64,000 nucleotides of DNA from CAUZFZ01 sp963579025 (GTDB lineage: Bacteria > Planctomycetota > Planctomycetia > Planctomycetales > Planctomycetaceae), in assembly GCA_963579025.1 (NCBI GenBank), contig CAUZFZ010000004.1:1-64000 (forward strand), written 5' to 3'. A program made the position numbers and the translations under genes. The notes beneath the pieces were generated by a model. That model searched no databases. It had not been told where the DNA came from and saw only the letters and a list, made by a program, of their open reading frames with translations. This document shows positions 16,806-26,559 of the stretch, in pieces; position 1 is the first letter of the stretch, and each line of letters opens with the position of its first letter.

Positions 16806-17822
16806 ATGGTCCGAATTGCTGTTGCCGGAGCCACCGGCTACACCGCTCTGGAGTTGATCCGGATTCTGCTGCGAAACCCGGAAGTCCAGATCACTGCGGC
16901 GACAACTCGAAAGGACGGGGAAACCCCGATCGGCACGATTCATCCGTCGCTGACCGGGCGTCTTGAATTGAATTGTGCAGACCTGTCTGTCGCCCAGATC
17001 ACGGATCGAGCTGACTTCGCATTCTGTTGCCTGCCGCACGCGGCCAGTGCGGCGGTTATCTCCGATCTGTTGGATGTCGGCGTGCGAGTCGTGGACCTGA
17101 GTGCCGATTATCGACTCAACGACGCCGAGGTCTATAAGCAGTGGTACGGTGTAAAACACCCGGACCCCGGCCGTCTGGGATCTACGGTTTACGGTTTGCC
17201 CGAGCTGTTTCGAGACCGCATCGCCGATCAGAACCTGATCGCGAATCCTGGCTGCTACACCAGCACGTCAATTCTCGCTCTGGCACCGTTAATCAGTCGC
17301 GGACTGATCGAGCCGACGGGCATCATCATCGACGCCAAGAGTGGAGTGTCGGGTGCTGGTCGCGCTCCTAAACAGAACACACTGTTTGCCGAGTGCAACG
17401 ACAGCATCTCGGCATACGGAGTGGGCGGGCATCGGCATCAACCTGAGATTGAACAGGTCCTCTCAGAAGTCAGCGAGCAGAACGTTGATGTCGTGTTCAC
17501 ACCGCATCTGATTCCGATGGACCGCGGGATTCTGGCCACCATTTATGCGCGACCGTCGACCGAAGCTTCCGAAGCCGAATTGATGTCGGTTCTGCGTGAC
17601 TTCTACGCTCAAGAGCCGTTCGTGCATGTGGTTGACCATCTGCCCGCGACGAAGGATGTGACTGGCACCAACTACTGTCACATCACACTCCGACGCACGA
17701 AGGAGTTCGTCACCGTGCTGGCCGTACTTGACAACCTGATCAAGGGCGCCGCGGGTGTGGCCGTGCAGAACTTCAACCTGATGGCCGGCTTCCCCGAGAC
17801 GACGGGCCTGCTGCCCGCCTGA
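16806..17822 (+). CDS. argC: N-acetyl-gamma-glutamyl-phosphate reductase
   Basis: From the ATG at 16806 the product is 338 residues, the usual ArgC length, starting MVRIAVAGATGYTALELIRI with the NADP-binding GxxGxxG-type loop. The catalytic Cys150 is in ANPGCYTSTSIL. Downstream are IIIDAKSGVSGAGR, AYGVGGHRHQPEIEQ and DVVFTPHLIPMDRGI, all ArgC signatures. It catalyses the NADPH-dependent reduction of N-acetylglutamyl phosphate to the semialdehyde in arginine synthesis, in the cytosol. In-frame ATGs at 16725 and 16788 give a leader not seen in the family. No other arg genes are adjacent. Confidence 0.95.
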   Translation: MVRIAVAGATGYTALELIRILLRNPEVQITAATTRKDGETPIGTIHPSLTGRLELNCADLSVAQITDRADFAFCCLPHAASAAVISDLLDVGVRVVDLSADYRLNDAEVYKQWYGVKHPDPGRLGSTVYGLPELFRDRIADQNLIANPGCYTSTSILALAPLISRGLIEPTGIIIDAKSGVSGAGRAPKQNTLFAECNDSISAYGVGGHRHQPEIEQVLSEVSEQNVDVVFTPHLIPMDRGILATIYARPSTEASEAELMSVLRDFYAQEPFVHVVDHLPATKDVTGTNYCHITLRRTKEFVTVLAVLDNLIKGAAGVAVQNFNLMAGFPETTGLLPA

Positions 17823-18254
17823 GTCGTGCCGCAACACGTGATCCACGTGTCACGACGGCTCGTCCACGGCAGTTCCCGCACAATCAAGTGCGTGAGGCTC
17901 ATCAAACTCGAGCCACTGCCACCGAGAAACCCACTGACCCATGCGGGTGCCCGCAGGTTTTGTGTGCATACGTTCCGGAGGGCTCTCCAGCCCTTATGAG
18001 TGGGCGAGTTGGATATCTTAGTATTGTGACGCGTGCATGCTTATACGCACAAAAACAAGACTGATTCTGCGTTGGGATCTCGTGCGGAAAGCCGTGGTTC
18101 AGGTGTTTTATCGTGCATTACCTGTGGGCATTCTGGTCCGATCCTTGCAAACTCCCGTCAGCCGTTCACCATGGACCACTTCGGGGCCAATTTCTGCCGT
18201 TTGACGGACCTGCTTACCTCCCGTGGTTGCCTGCCCCTGTCTTGATTGCAGTCT
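17823..18254. other. Intergenic region with a short perfect palindrome
   Basis: 432 bp between argC and the LuxR-type regulator. ACACGTG (17834-17840) and CACGTGT (17844-17850) form a perfect dyad 12 bp past the argC stop, a candidate terminator stem or operator. A 70-codon frame (18033-18245) has no start context or homology that I recognise and is not called. Otherwise I see nothing definite. Confidence 0.45.
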
Positions 18255-18986
18255 ATGCAAAGTACTCACGCTATCCATTTCGCGGGCGTTGATGACTCAC
18301 TCACGCGCTTTCTGACGCGGATAGCTCCCTCGATTGGGGCGACGTTGGAGGCGTACGTCGACCTTGAGCAGTTCTTGGAATTGCACCAGCGGAATCCACC
18401 GGAGTGCCTCGTACTGATTGCCGACGCCACAACACCGTCGTCCGAGAACGTGCTGTCGAGTCTGCAGAACTACAGTGGACGACTGCCGGTGATCGTTGCA
18501 GGTGACGCGACGCATAGCGGCCTGGAGGACCAGTTGTTCGATGCCGGGTTACTTGCGTTTGTGCCGGTTGAGGACTTTCCGCTCATTCGGGCGGCGGTCA
18601 CTGCCAGTCTGGAACTGTCCCGGGAACAAGAGCAGATACGTGTCCGGATGCGGGACTTCAAAAGGCGGCTTGGCAATCTTTCCGTGAAGCAGGTGAGCGT
18701 GCTGGATGCGCTGGCTCGTGGCGGCAGCAACAAGCAGATCGCCAGCGAGTTCGGCGTCAGCGAACGGACACTGGAACGCCGCCGTGCCGAGTTAATTTCG
18801 GCGCTGGATGTGCGATCGGTGATCGAAGCCGCGTGGTGGTATGGCAGATCAAGTCTGCCGGAACCAGGTCAGCGTTTCCGATGGCCACCACTCGAACTGA
18901 TCGCGGCGACTGTGGAAGATGATTGCGAGTCAGATGGCGGGAAGGTTTCGCCGGCCGTTCTCGCCTCGGCCGGTCCCATTCAGTAA
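18255..18986 (+). CDS. LuxR/FixJ-type regulator with degenerate receiver domain
   Basis: From the ATG at 18255 the product is 243 residues (a TTG at 18246 is an alternative start). Residues ~8-120 follow the response-regulator fold: VDD near the start, then LVLIADATTP where the phospho-acceptor strand should be. The strand is lengthened, and the conserved Lys-Pro before the last helix is replaced by VPVED. Phosphorylation is therefore doubtful. The C-terminal HTH (NLSVKQVSVLDALARGGSNK, then IASEFGVSERTLERRRAELI) is a typical FixJ/LuxR DNA-binding domain. No sensor kinase is adjacent; large Ser/Thr kinases lie 1 kb downstream. Confidence 0.85.
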   Translation: MQSTHAIHFAGVDDSLTRFLTRIAPSIGATLEAYVDLEQFLELHQRNPPECLVLIADATTPSSENVLSSLQNYSGRLPVIVAGDATHSGLEDQLFDAGLLAFVPVEDFPLIRAAVTASLELSREQEQIRVRMRDFKRRLGNLSVKQVSVLDALARGGSNKQIASEFGVSERTLERRRAELISALDVRSVIEAAWWYGRSSLPEPGQRFRWPPLELIAATVEDDCESDGGKVSPAVLASAGPIQ

Positions 18987-19006
18987 CGACTCGCAGGCGC
19001 AAGAAT

Positions 19007-19039
19007 GCGGCCCCGGAATGACCAGGCATTCGGGGCCGC
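19007..19039. terminator. Bidirectional terminator between convergent genes
   Basis: GCGGCCCCGGAATG (19007-19020) pairs with CATTCGGGGCCGC (19027-19039) with a single bulge and a 6-base loop. It lies midway between the stops of the LuxR-type regulator (plus) and the Cys-rich protein (minus). The U tracts are weak, but the stem is very stable. Confidence 0.65.
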
Positions 19040-19064
19040 GCGTTTGATGCAGATGCAATCGCGA

Positions 19065-19580
19065 TCAGGACTTCTCGGGTGCCGCGGGTGACGGGCCCAC
19101 TTCCTTACCGGCTGCTTTCATAGCGGCCGTGAAGTTCGCTCGGGCCTTCTCCCAGGCATGATGCTTAAGCGGCACGGCACAACCGCCCTTGCCTTTGCAC
19201 GCATTTTCGCCGGGTTTTTCTCCGCAGCCGCCCTGGCCTTTGCATGCGTTGTCACCTGAGCACTTGTGTTCTGCGAGGGTTGCGCACGCTCCCGTACCCG
19301 CACAGTCATTGCCGCCCCCTCCGCCTTGCCCCTTGCACATGTTGAGGCCGCGGCAGACATGTTTCTCGCCCATCAGCAGGTTGTCTTCCCCATCCGTGTC
19401 CGTGGGGGTGCCGACATCAGCCGGAGTCACAGGGTCGGTTGGCGGTGCTGGGGCCGGTGCCGGGGCGGGTGCTGGAGGCGGGTCATCCGAGCAACCCGCC
19501 AGGCTTCCGGCGACGACGCCCCCGAAGGCCGCCACTGTCAGGCGGTTGAATTCGCGACGACTCAAATCACACTTCTTCAT
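19065..19580 (-). CDS. Cys-rich Tat-exported lipoprotein with CKGxGGC-type repeats
   Basis: A 171-residue protein. The N-terminus has a twin-arginine motif (LSRREFNRL) and a lipobox (SLAGC, Cys30), so it is probably exported folded and then lipidated. A Pro-Ala linker leads to ~65 residues with nine cysteines spaced mainly as Cx5C: HVCRGLNMCKGQGG, NDCAGTGACA, HKCSGDNACKGQGGC and ENACKGKGGC. The end, WEKARANFTAAMKAAGKEVG, is helical. I recall similar repeat proteins in other bacteria without a proven role; metal or cofactor binding is inferred from the Cys pattern. It is divergent from the pseudokinase operon. Confidence 0.8.
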   Translation of the reverse strand: MKKCDLSRREFNRLTVAAFGGVVAGSLAGCSDDPPPAPAPAPAPAPPTDPVTPADVGTPTDTDGEDNLLMGEKHVCRGLNMCKGQGGGGGNDCAGTGACATLAEHKCSGDNACKGQGGCGEKPGENACKGKGGCAVPLKHHAWEKARANFTAAMKAAGKEVGPSPAAPEKS

Positions 19581-20014
19581 TTCAAATCCCCTCTCTCATC
19601 AAATCAGGTGAATGCTTTGGAACCTACGACAAGTAGTCTTCTGAAACGAGGTCGTCTATCGCCAGACTTTAGAACGACTCACGCACTCACCGACGTGCCG
19701 TTGCGTCCGCGGCTCGGATACCAGACAGCTCGTCGAGAATCGCCTCATTCGAAGCGGCGCGAAGTATACGCTGCAGACGACTGACTCCGTCGGTGCGACA
19801 TCACACAGAACAGAAGATCATCGGTCAACTCGGTCGGCGTTCGGATTCACCGATACCGGCAATCGATGTCCGCGTATTTCGTCGCTTCTCGGACAAACTC
19901 AGCACACGGCCTGTGAATACGAGTGTTCCATCATTGTATGTCCTCGCTAATGCTGGTTTCATTGGCAGCATATGTGACGTGTTCCCAAGTCTCCTGCGTT
20001 AATCACGGGGTCGT
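19581..20014. other. Divergent intergenic region
   Basis: 434 bp between the Cys-rich Tat protein (minus) and the pseudokinase operon (plus). It should contain both promoters. I find no clear consensus promoter, RNA or ORF with supporting context in it. Confidence 0.4.
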
Positions 20015-22375
20015 GTGGTGAACGGTACCGAGCCCTCATCATCGGAAGCTGGTGGGTCTTCGTCTGATTCACGGCCACAATCCGTACCCGATCGCTCCAC
20101 ATCCAGTCCCGCGGAGGCGATTTCCGACGAGACCGTTGTGACGGGGGTGATTGGAGAACCGGCCGCCTGGAACGAAGGTGCGTTCGGACACTTAGCACCG
20201 GTCACGCCGTCAGTCGATCAGCCGACAGAAGCCGCCGCCCAGGCAACTACCAGCAGTGGAACCGACAAAGATTTCGACGGGGCCGAGGTTCGCATCGTTG
20301 AGATTCCGTGTTCACTCGGTAGACCGTCGTCGGCCGTGATTTCTGAGTTCAAGCGAGCTGTCCGGGCGCTCATCGATCTCGCTCATCCTGGTGTCCTGCC
20401 ATTTCTCAGTGTTTCCCCTTCCCCGAAGCAGATCACAGTCGTGATGCATGCGCCGTCGGGGGTATCTCTGGAGTCGCAACTGACGAATGCGATGCAGCCA
20501 TGGATGGGGGTTTGCGAACTCGTCCTACCGGTGGCCGAAACACTGGCCGCTTTGCATGCGGTCGGTCTGGCTCACGGTGGTCTGCGGCCGGACCGGATTT
20601 TTTTGTCGAGTCAGGGTGGTCCGGTATTAGCAGATGCTTCGGTCGCTTTGGTGGAACCGGCGGCGCTCAGCGGCGTACCGGATGCAGCCGAGGTGTGCGT
20701 CTCGCCGGAACAATGGGGTGGTCAACGATCTCCACTCACGCCGGCGATGGACGTGTACAGCCTGGGAGTCCTTCTCTACCGACTGCTGTGTGGGCGATAT
20801 CCTTTCCGCACGAAGAGTCGCATGGAACTTATGGGGCAGGTCCTCGAAGACCCCCCACAGCCACCGCGACAATTGAGTCGCAATATCCCGCGTCGACTGG
20901 AAGAGTATTGCCTGCAGTGCCTGGCCAAACGACCGCAAGAGCGGCCGAAGGATTGTGCAGCCGTCGCCAGTGACTTGCGCGACTTGATGATGAACGATGA
21001 CGACGATTCTTTCGACTCGGTGTCCGGATCGATCAGTGGCACGTTTCGCCGTGCGGCCCCATCCGCGGCGGCCGGTCCCGAACGCTTCATGCTGATCGAG
21101 GTAACGGATGCGAACGGGGACGCCACGAGTCCGAGTCTGCGAAGCGCTGTCTCGGCGACACTTGAAGCGCGTGCTGCGCGATCGATAGACGTGCCCATGC
21201 AGGCATGGATGTTTCAATTGCCCGATCTCATGCACGCCGCCGACTGGCTGATCTGGTTCGCGAATTCAGCGGTGAACGTTTTGAAACTGATTGGTTCTGA
21301 ACGAGAGCGAAGTGGAGAGACTGACGGCGCGTGTTGGAACGTGCACATTTGCAGTCTGTGTCGGGATCCTCCCAAGGCCGACTCCGAGCCCGGTGAATTC
21401 CGGGAGCGTGTCTTCCGGGTCGACGCGAAATTCACCGCCGACGGAGTGACGATCACGCCCGAGAACCTGCGATTTCTTCAGCGTGGACTGACACGGCATT
21501 GCATCCCGGCTCAGTCGGGAAATTGTGTTCTCGTTGGCGACGATGGTGCGGAACTGTCGGTCCATATCGCGTCGCCGACCGAGCCACCGCCACTAACGGG
21601 GCGAAATGCGTTTTCTGCCATGTTGCGATCACGATGGGAGCAGGCTTGTGCCGGCATGGGGCAGATTGTCCTGGTGATCGGTGACGAAGGGGTGGGCAAG
21701 TCGCGTCTGATCTGTGATTTGAACGACTCGTTGAGCGAGTCGCCGACGGACTACGTTGTGCTTCACTGCGAGTGCCGTCCGTCCCAGCGAGGTCGAGCCC
21801 TGCATCCCATGCTCGAATGGCTGGCAGGCGTGCTGGGCCAACAGGGACAGCAGTCAAATGAGGAGCGGCGTCAGACGCTCGCGAATTTGATCGACGATCA
21901 GGAGATCAGTGATCCGTCGGCTGGGCAACTGCTAGAGGTTGAGCTGGGGCTGGCGGAACCGGATGCTGAACTACAGTCTCTGACGGAGTCTCAGCGCATG
22001 GACCGTCTCAGGCAGATTTTGTTGGACTGGCTGCGTTCTTTGGCTCTCAAGACACCAGTCCTGTTCGTGGTCGAGGACCTCCAATGGGTCGACGCGGCCA
22101 CCCTGCGATTCCTCGAACAACTGGTTGAACTTGGTTTCAACAACCGCATCCTCACGATTCTCTCATTCCGGTCCGATTTCGAAACGCCGTGGGGAAGTCG
22201 AGCCCATCAGACTCAGATCGCGCTGAATCGTCTCACGAAGAAACACGTAGCAGCACTTGTTGGGTCGATCACCGGAGTGGAGCCCGATTCGACGAGTCTC
22301 TCTGAGATACGATCGCTCACCGGGAGCATCCCTCTCTTCATCGAACACCACGCGAAGTACACCCTTGCCAGATGA
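20015..22375 (+). CDS. Pseudokinase-AAA ATPase protein
   Basis: A 786-residue protein starting at GTG (20015 or 20018). After ~90 low-complexity residues comes a Ser/Thr kinase fold (about 95-325) without catalytic residues. The HRD loop reads HGGLRPDRIFLS (His187), so the catalytic Asp is Gly. No ATP-binding VAIK Lys or Gly-rich loop is visible, and DFG reads DAS. The C-lobe is well kept (SPEQWGG, DVYSLGVLLYRLLCGRYPF). From about 530 there is an AAA_16-type ATPase with Walker A GDEGVGKSRL (Lys562) and Walker B VLFVVEDLQWVD. The protein ends right after IPLFIEHHAKYTLAR, where its paralogue continues into TPRs. Its TGA overlaps the ATG of the next gene. Confidence 0.85.
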   Translation: MVNGTEPSSSEAGGSSSDSRPQSVPDRSTSSPAEAISDETVVTGVIGEPAAWNEGAFGHLAPVTPSVDQPTEAAAQATTSSGTDKDFDGAEVRIVEIPCSLGRPSSAVISEFKRAVRALIDLAHPGVLPFLSVSPSPKQITVVMHAPSGVSLESQLTNAMQPWMGVCELVLPVAETLAALHAVGLAHGGLRPDRIFLSSQGGPVLADASVALVEPAALSGVPDAAEVCVSPEQWGGQRSPLTPAMDVYSLGVLLYRLLCGRYPFRTKSRMELMGQVLEDPPQPPRQLSRNIPRRLEEYCLQCLAKRPQERPKDCAAVASDLRDLMMNDDDDSFDSVSGSISGTFRRAAPSAAAGPERFMLIEVTDANGDATSPSLRSAVSATLEARAARSIDVPMQAWMFQLPDLMHAADWLIWFANSAVNVLKLIGSERERSGETDGACWNVHICSLCRDPPKADSEPGEFRERVFRVDAKFTADGVTITPENLRFLQRGLTRHCIPAQSGNCVLVGDDGAELSVHIASPTEPPPLTGRNAFSAMLRSRWEQACAGMGQIVLVIGDEGVGKSRLICDLNDSLSESPTDYVVLHCECRPSQRGRALHPMLEWLAGVLGQQGQQSNEERRQTLANLIDDQEISDPSAGQLLEVELGLAEPDAELQSLTESQRMDRLRQILLDWLRSLALKTPVLFVVEDLQWVDAATLRFLEQLVELGFNNRILTILSFRSDFETPWGSRAHQTQIALNRLTKKHVAALVGSITGVEPDSTSLSEIRSLTGSIPLFIEHHAKYTLAR

Positions 22376-25300
22376 ACACACAAAACAACAACTCGCCGGA
22401 TGAGGATGCCGAACCGGAGCTTGATAAGACCGTCGACCGTCCCGGTCAACGGTTCGGTCAGCAGGAGTCCTCGGTCAACGTCTATGGCGAGACGATCTTT
22501 CGAGACACGACCGACGACGACGGCGAGTCAATCGACACACCGGTGCTCCCCCTGCCCGAGAAACTTGGTCGGTACGTTATTCGTGAGTGTCTGGGCGAGG
22601 GCGGATTCGGCGCGGTGTATCGAGGGCACGACGAACAGCTTGACCGGGACGTCGCGATCAAAGTCCCTCGCACGAAGAAAGGCGACAAGGACTCGGTCGG
22701 TCTGATCGCCGCCTTCCTTGAGGAAGCACGCAGCCTGGCGAGGCTCAAGCACCCTGGTATTGTGACAGTACTGGAAGTTGACGAGCAGGATGGCTCGTGC
22801 ATGATTGTGTCCGAGTTCCTGGACGGTCCCGATTTGAATGACTGGATGCTCGATCATGAAATCCCGTGGCAACAGGCCATCGAGATAACCGCGCACATTG
22901 CCGACGCGCTTGGATATGCGCACGCGCAGAGCACTGTTCACCGCGACATGAAGCCCGCCAACATCATTCTCGTCGATCGTGCCGACGGGATACGTCCCGT
23001 GCTCGTGGACTTTGGTTTAGCGATCAGTGAAATGCTGGGCCAGCAGGCACAGGTCGGAGTTGTCGTGGGCACACCGAACTACATGTCTCCGGAACAGGCG
23101 GGTGGTCGAGGCCATCGCATCGACGGCCGAACCGACATCTATTCTCTGGGCGTTGTGCTGTACCGCATGCTGTGTGGGGCGCTGCCTTTTTCGTCAACAT
23201 CGGCCAGCGAGATTCTGAGACGCGTCCGGGAAGAGGTGGCAACACCGCCCCGGCAGATTAATCGCGACATCCCCCAGGAAGCCGAGCGCATCTGCCTGAA
23301 GGCCATGGCTCGTGAAATCGCGGACCGCTACACCACTGCGGCCGATATGGCTGCGGATTTGCGAGCCCTGCTTTCTCGCGGTGCCAGCATCATGACTGAC
23401 ACGGTCGAGATGCGGCCCCTGGCGAGGGCGGCCGTGCGGCGACAGGTCTCCGTGCTGGTTTGTCGCAGCAACCTGTTCGAGCTACCCGCCTTCGTGGAGC
23501 AGCTCGAGCCCGAGGAGCAGCACGGAATCCTGCTCGGATTCCAACAGATCTGCGAAAACGCCGTGGGACAGTTCGGTGGTGCGATTTCTCAGTTTGATGC
23601 CGAACGTACGACGATCTGCTTCGGTTACCCGGCTGCTCATGAAGACGCTGGTCGCCGCGCGGTCGGGGCCGGATTGAGGATTCTGGCCGAACTGGCCGAC
23701 CTGTCGCTTCGACTGAAGGCGGACCACGACATTACGTTGACCGGGCGGGCCGGGGTTCATACCGCAGACGCCGTCCTGCAGGAGAATTCGTCTGCCACCA
23801 GTCATTCGCTGACACTGGTCGGCGAAGCCCGTCATGTTGCCGGGCGAATTGACGAAGCGGTCGATTCGTTCTGTCTGGCGGTGACGGACAACACGGCCCG
23901 GCATCTGGAAGGCTGGTTTGAATGTTCGCCAATAGATCGACGCACCGTCCTTGGTGCCGGCGGCGAAATCGGGATTCAGCGCGTTGTGCGCGAAAGCTCG
24001 GCCCGATCGCGTCTGGATGCGGCTGAGTCGGCCGGACTGACCCCGCTGGTCGGACGCGAGACTGAAACCGCCATCCTCGAGGAACTGTGGGATCAGGCTG
24101 CCGACGGGCTTGGTCAGATTGTCTGCGTGATCGGTGAAGCCGGGCTGGGCAAGTCGCGACTGATTCGAGAAATCAGTGAGCACGTTGTGGACGAATCGGA
24201 CGCGTTGATCATCGAGTGGCGCGCATCACCGTTCTTCTCCAACACCAGCCTGCATCCGGCGGTCGACTGGTTCGTGCGCACACTTGGCCTCGACCATGAG
24301 GAATCACCAGAGAAGCGTCTGGATCTTCTGGTCGACCACCTGGCCGCTCAGTCCATCACCGACGACCAGACGATCACGTTGATCGCGCAACTGCTGTCAA
24401 TTCCGACCGAAGACCGGTTTCCGCCGTTGACGCTGAGCCCGCTGCGTTTGATGGAAAAAACCGTCGATGCAGTCCTGATGGTGGTTGACCGCTACGTCAC
24501 CGAGCGGCCTGTGCTGTTCGTCGTCGAAGACCTGCACTGGATCGATCCAACGTCGCTCAACCTGCTCAGCCGGTTGGTTGACGAAGGTCTGAACGACCAG
24601 ATGCTCACGCTGCTGACATTCCGCCCGGAGTTCGAAACGCCGTGGGGAAGCCGGTCGCATCAGACACATGTGGCACTCAGCCGGCTGACAGAGCAACAGA
24701 TCGAGGAGATGATCCGACTGCGACTGGAAGTCCGTTCCATCAGCTCGCAGATCGTCGAGCAGATTTCTCGCCGGACCGAAGGCGTGCCGCTCTTTATTGA
24801 AGAGTTCTCACGGCTGATTCAGGAGTCAGGAGCCCTGATCGAACACGAAGGCGAGACCCGTCTTGCGGACACGTTCTCGCTGCAGTCGATTCCGTCCACT
24901 CTCAAGGACCTGCTGGTCTCACGACTGGACCGCATGCAGAGTACTCATGACGTGGCGCAGATCGGGGCGCTGATTGGCCGTCGCTTCGCATGGGACCTGA
25001 TCCACTCCGTGACTGAACTGGATCATAAAACATTGCGAAGGGAACTCGACAAACTGATTTCCGCAGAGATTCTGTTCGAGGAATCGGCGCACGGGCAGTC
25101 GCTGTTCACGTTCAAGCACGCGTTGATTCAGGATGCTGCCAGCGATTCGCTACTGAAGAATCAGCAGGTCGTCTTTCACGGTCGCATAGCGGCCGCGCTG
25201 GAAAGCGAGTTTCCGGACATCGCCGAAACCGAACCGGAACGCCTGGCACATCACTTCACCCAGGCGGGCGAGCCACGTCGAGCGATTGACTACTGGCTGG

Positions 25301-26559
25301 CCGCCGGGCAGCGTGCGCAGTCTCAGTCCGCCAACGCCGAGGCCATTAGTCACCTGGAAACCGGGCTCGACATGGTCGTCTCGCTCGAAGAGTCCGACGA
25401 TCGCGAGTCGCTTGAAATGTCCTATCGGCTGCCTTTGATCGCTGTCCTCATGGGAGCCCGCGGTTACGCCGCGCCTGAGATTGAGCCGCATCACAATCGA
25501 GTGCAGGAGATTGGCCTGAAGTCCGGTGACCGCATGATAATCGGTCAGCTCTTTATGCCGTTCTGGCAATGGACGTTCATTCGAGGTGATCATGAACGCA
25601 GCGTCGAAACCACACGCATCCTGAGAGACAACGCGGCAGAATCCGACGACAAGGGTTTGCTGACTGAGGCAAACTGGGTATCGGGTTGTGCTTTGTTTTT
25701 CACCGGGCAATTCTCGGACACGGTTCGCTACGAGCAACTTGTGCAGGAGACCTACGATCCGGAATTGGCGGCCCTGCATTCACAGGTCAGCTTCCAGAAC
25801 AGCGGACCACTGTCCCGGGCCTATCTGGCAAACGGACTGTGGGCTCTGGGGCACGCACAGGATGCCATGCAACGCATTGACGAAGCTGTGCAGTTCTCCG
25901 AGGAAATCAAGGATCCGTTCACTGCGGCGGTGACCTACTGGCACGCAGCGAAGCAGGGACAACTGATGCGCGACGCGAAACGCACGGCTCACCGCGCCGA
26001 ACAGACGATCGCCATCAGCGACGAACTGGGATTCGCCTTCTGGTCTGCACTGGGAACGTGCAGTCTGGGAGCAGCTCACTGCCTGGAAGGCCGTTTCGAG
26101 GAAGCCGTCGAGACCATTCAGGCTGGCATCAGCAACGTGACTGCCACGGGCGCGGATATCGTGCTGACCGCCGGATACGGATTCCTGGCCGAGTCGTACT
26201 GGGGACTGGGCGAACATCGACAGGCCTGGTCCGCATTGCGGAACGCGTTTCGCCGAGTTGACCGCAACGAACGTTTCTTCGAAGCCGAGCTGTACCGGCT
26301 TAAGGGCGTGTTCCAGACAGAAAAGGGCGAATTGAATTCGGCCCGGGAAAGTTTCGAACGATCACTCGACACGGCCCGCAACCAGCAGGCCCGATCATTC
26401 GAACTACGCACCGCGGTCAGCCTGACAAAGCTGTTGTGTCTCGAAGATGAATCGGACGAAGCACGCAGTCTGCTGGAAGCCTGCCTGGCCGGTTTCGACA
26501 AAGACCCGGAAACGCCCGATTCAGACGAGGCAAGGCGGTTGCTCAGTGAGCTCCGTTAG
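22372..26559 (+). CDS. Ser/Thr kinase-degenerate cyclase-AAA ATPase-TPR signalling protein
   Basis: A 1395-residue protein. The kinase domain (about 64-325) is complete: GEGGFGAVY, VAIK (Lys97), HRDMKPANIIL (Asp192), DFGLA (Asp213) and GTPNYMSPEQA. Residues ~355-545 match class III cyclase homology (RRQVSVLVC, FGYPAAHEDAGRRAVGAGLR, GRAGVHTADAVL), but the metal-binding Asp positions are lost (CRSN, FDAERTT). An AAA_16 ATPase follows, with Walker A GEAGLGKSRL (Lys594) and Walker B VLFVVEDLHWID. Then come ~430 residues of TPR-like helices. The order matches the kinase/cyclase fusion proteins linked to TOMM peptide loci in other bacteria. No YcaO or precursor is nearby. ATGA overlap with the pseudokinase gene implies coupled translation. 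Confidence 0.9.
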   Translation: MNTQNNNSPDEDAEPELDKTVDRPGQRFGQQESSVNVYGETIFRDTTDDDGESIDTPVLPLPEKLGRYVIRECLGEGGFGAVYRGHDEQLDRDVAIKVPRTKKGDKDSVGLIAAFLEEARSLARLKHPGIVTVLEVDEQDGSCMIVSEFLDGPDLNDWMLDHEIPWQQAIEITAHIADALGYAHAQSTVHRDMKPANIILVDRADGIRPVLVDFGLAISEMLGQQAQVGVVVGTPNYMSPEQAGGRGHRIDGRTDIYSLGVVLYRMLCGALPFSSTSASEILRRVREEVATPPRQINRDIPQEAERICLKAMAREIADRYTTAADMAADLRALLSRGASIMTDTVEMRPLARAAVRRQVSVLVCRSNLFELPAFVEQLEPEEQHGILLGFQQICENAVGQFGGAISQFDAERTTICFGYPAAHEDAGRRAVGAGLRILAELADLSLRLKADHDITLTGRAGVHTADAVLQENSSATSHSLTLVGEARHVAGRIDEAVDSFCLAVTDNTARHLEGWFECSPIDRRTVLGAGGEIGIQRVVRESSARSRLDAAESAGLTPLVGRETETAILEELWDQAADGLGQIVCVIGEAGLGKSRLIREISEHVVDESDALIIEWRASPFFSNTSLHPAVDWFVRTLGLDHEESPEKRLDLLVDHLAAQSITDDQTITLIAQLLSIPTEDRFPPLTLSPLRLMEKTVDAVLMVVDRYVTERPVLFVVEDLHWIDPTSLNLLSRLVDEGLNDQMLTLLTFRPEFETPWGSRSHQTHVALSRLTEQQIEEMIRLRLEVRSISSQIVEQISRRTEGVPLFIEEFSRLIQESGALIEHEGETRLADTFSLQSIPSTLKDLLVSRLDRMQSTHDVAQIGALIGRRFAWDLIHSVTELDHKTLRRELDKLISAEILFEESAHGQSLFTFKHALIQDAASDSLLKNQQVVFHGRIAAALESEFPDIAETEPERLAHHFTQAGEPRRAIDYWLAAGQRAQSQSANAEAISHLETGLDMVVSLEESDDRESLEMSYRLPLIAVLMGARGYAAPEIEPHHNRVQEIGLKSGDRMIIGQLFMPFWQWTFIRGDHERSVETTRILRDNAAESDDKGLLTEANWVSGCALFFTGQFSDTVRYEQLVQETYDPELAALHSQVSFQNSGPLSRAYLANGLWALGHAQDAMQRIDEAVQFSEEIKDPFTAAVTYWHAAKQGQLMRDAKRTAHRAEQTIAISDELGFAFWSALGTCSLGAAHCLEGRFEEAVETIQAGISNVTATGADIVLTAGYGFLAESYWGLGEHRQAWSALRNAFRRVDRNERFFEAELYRLKGVFQTEKGELNSARESFERSLDTARNQQARSFELRTAVSLTKLLCLEDESDEARSLLEACLAGFDKDPETPDSDEARRLLSELR

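Noticed and set aside
18033..18245. 70-codon frame upstream of the LuxR-type gene
   Set aside because: No ribosome binding site, no recognisable motif, and composition unlike its neighbours.
22372..26559. TOMM (thiazole/oxazole peptide) biosynthesis locus
   Set aside because: The kinase/cyclase fusion resembles those linked to TOMM loci, but no YcaO, cyclodehydratase, precursor peptide or exporter is present in the window.
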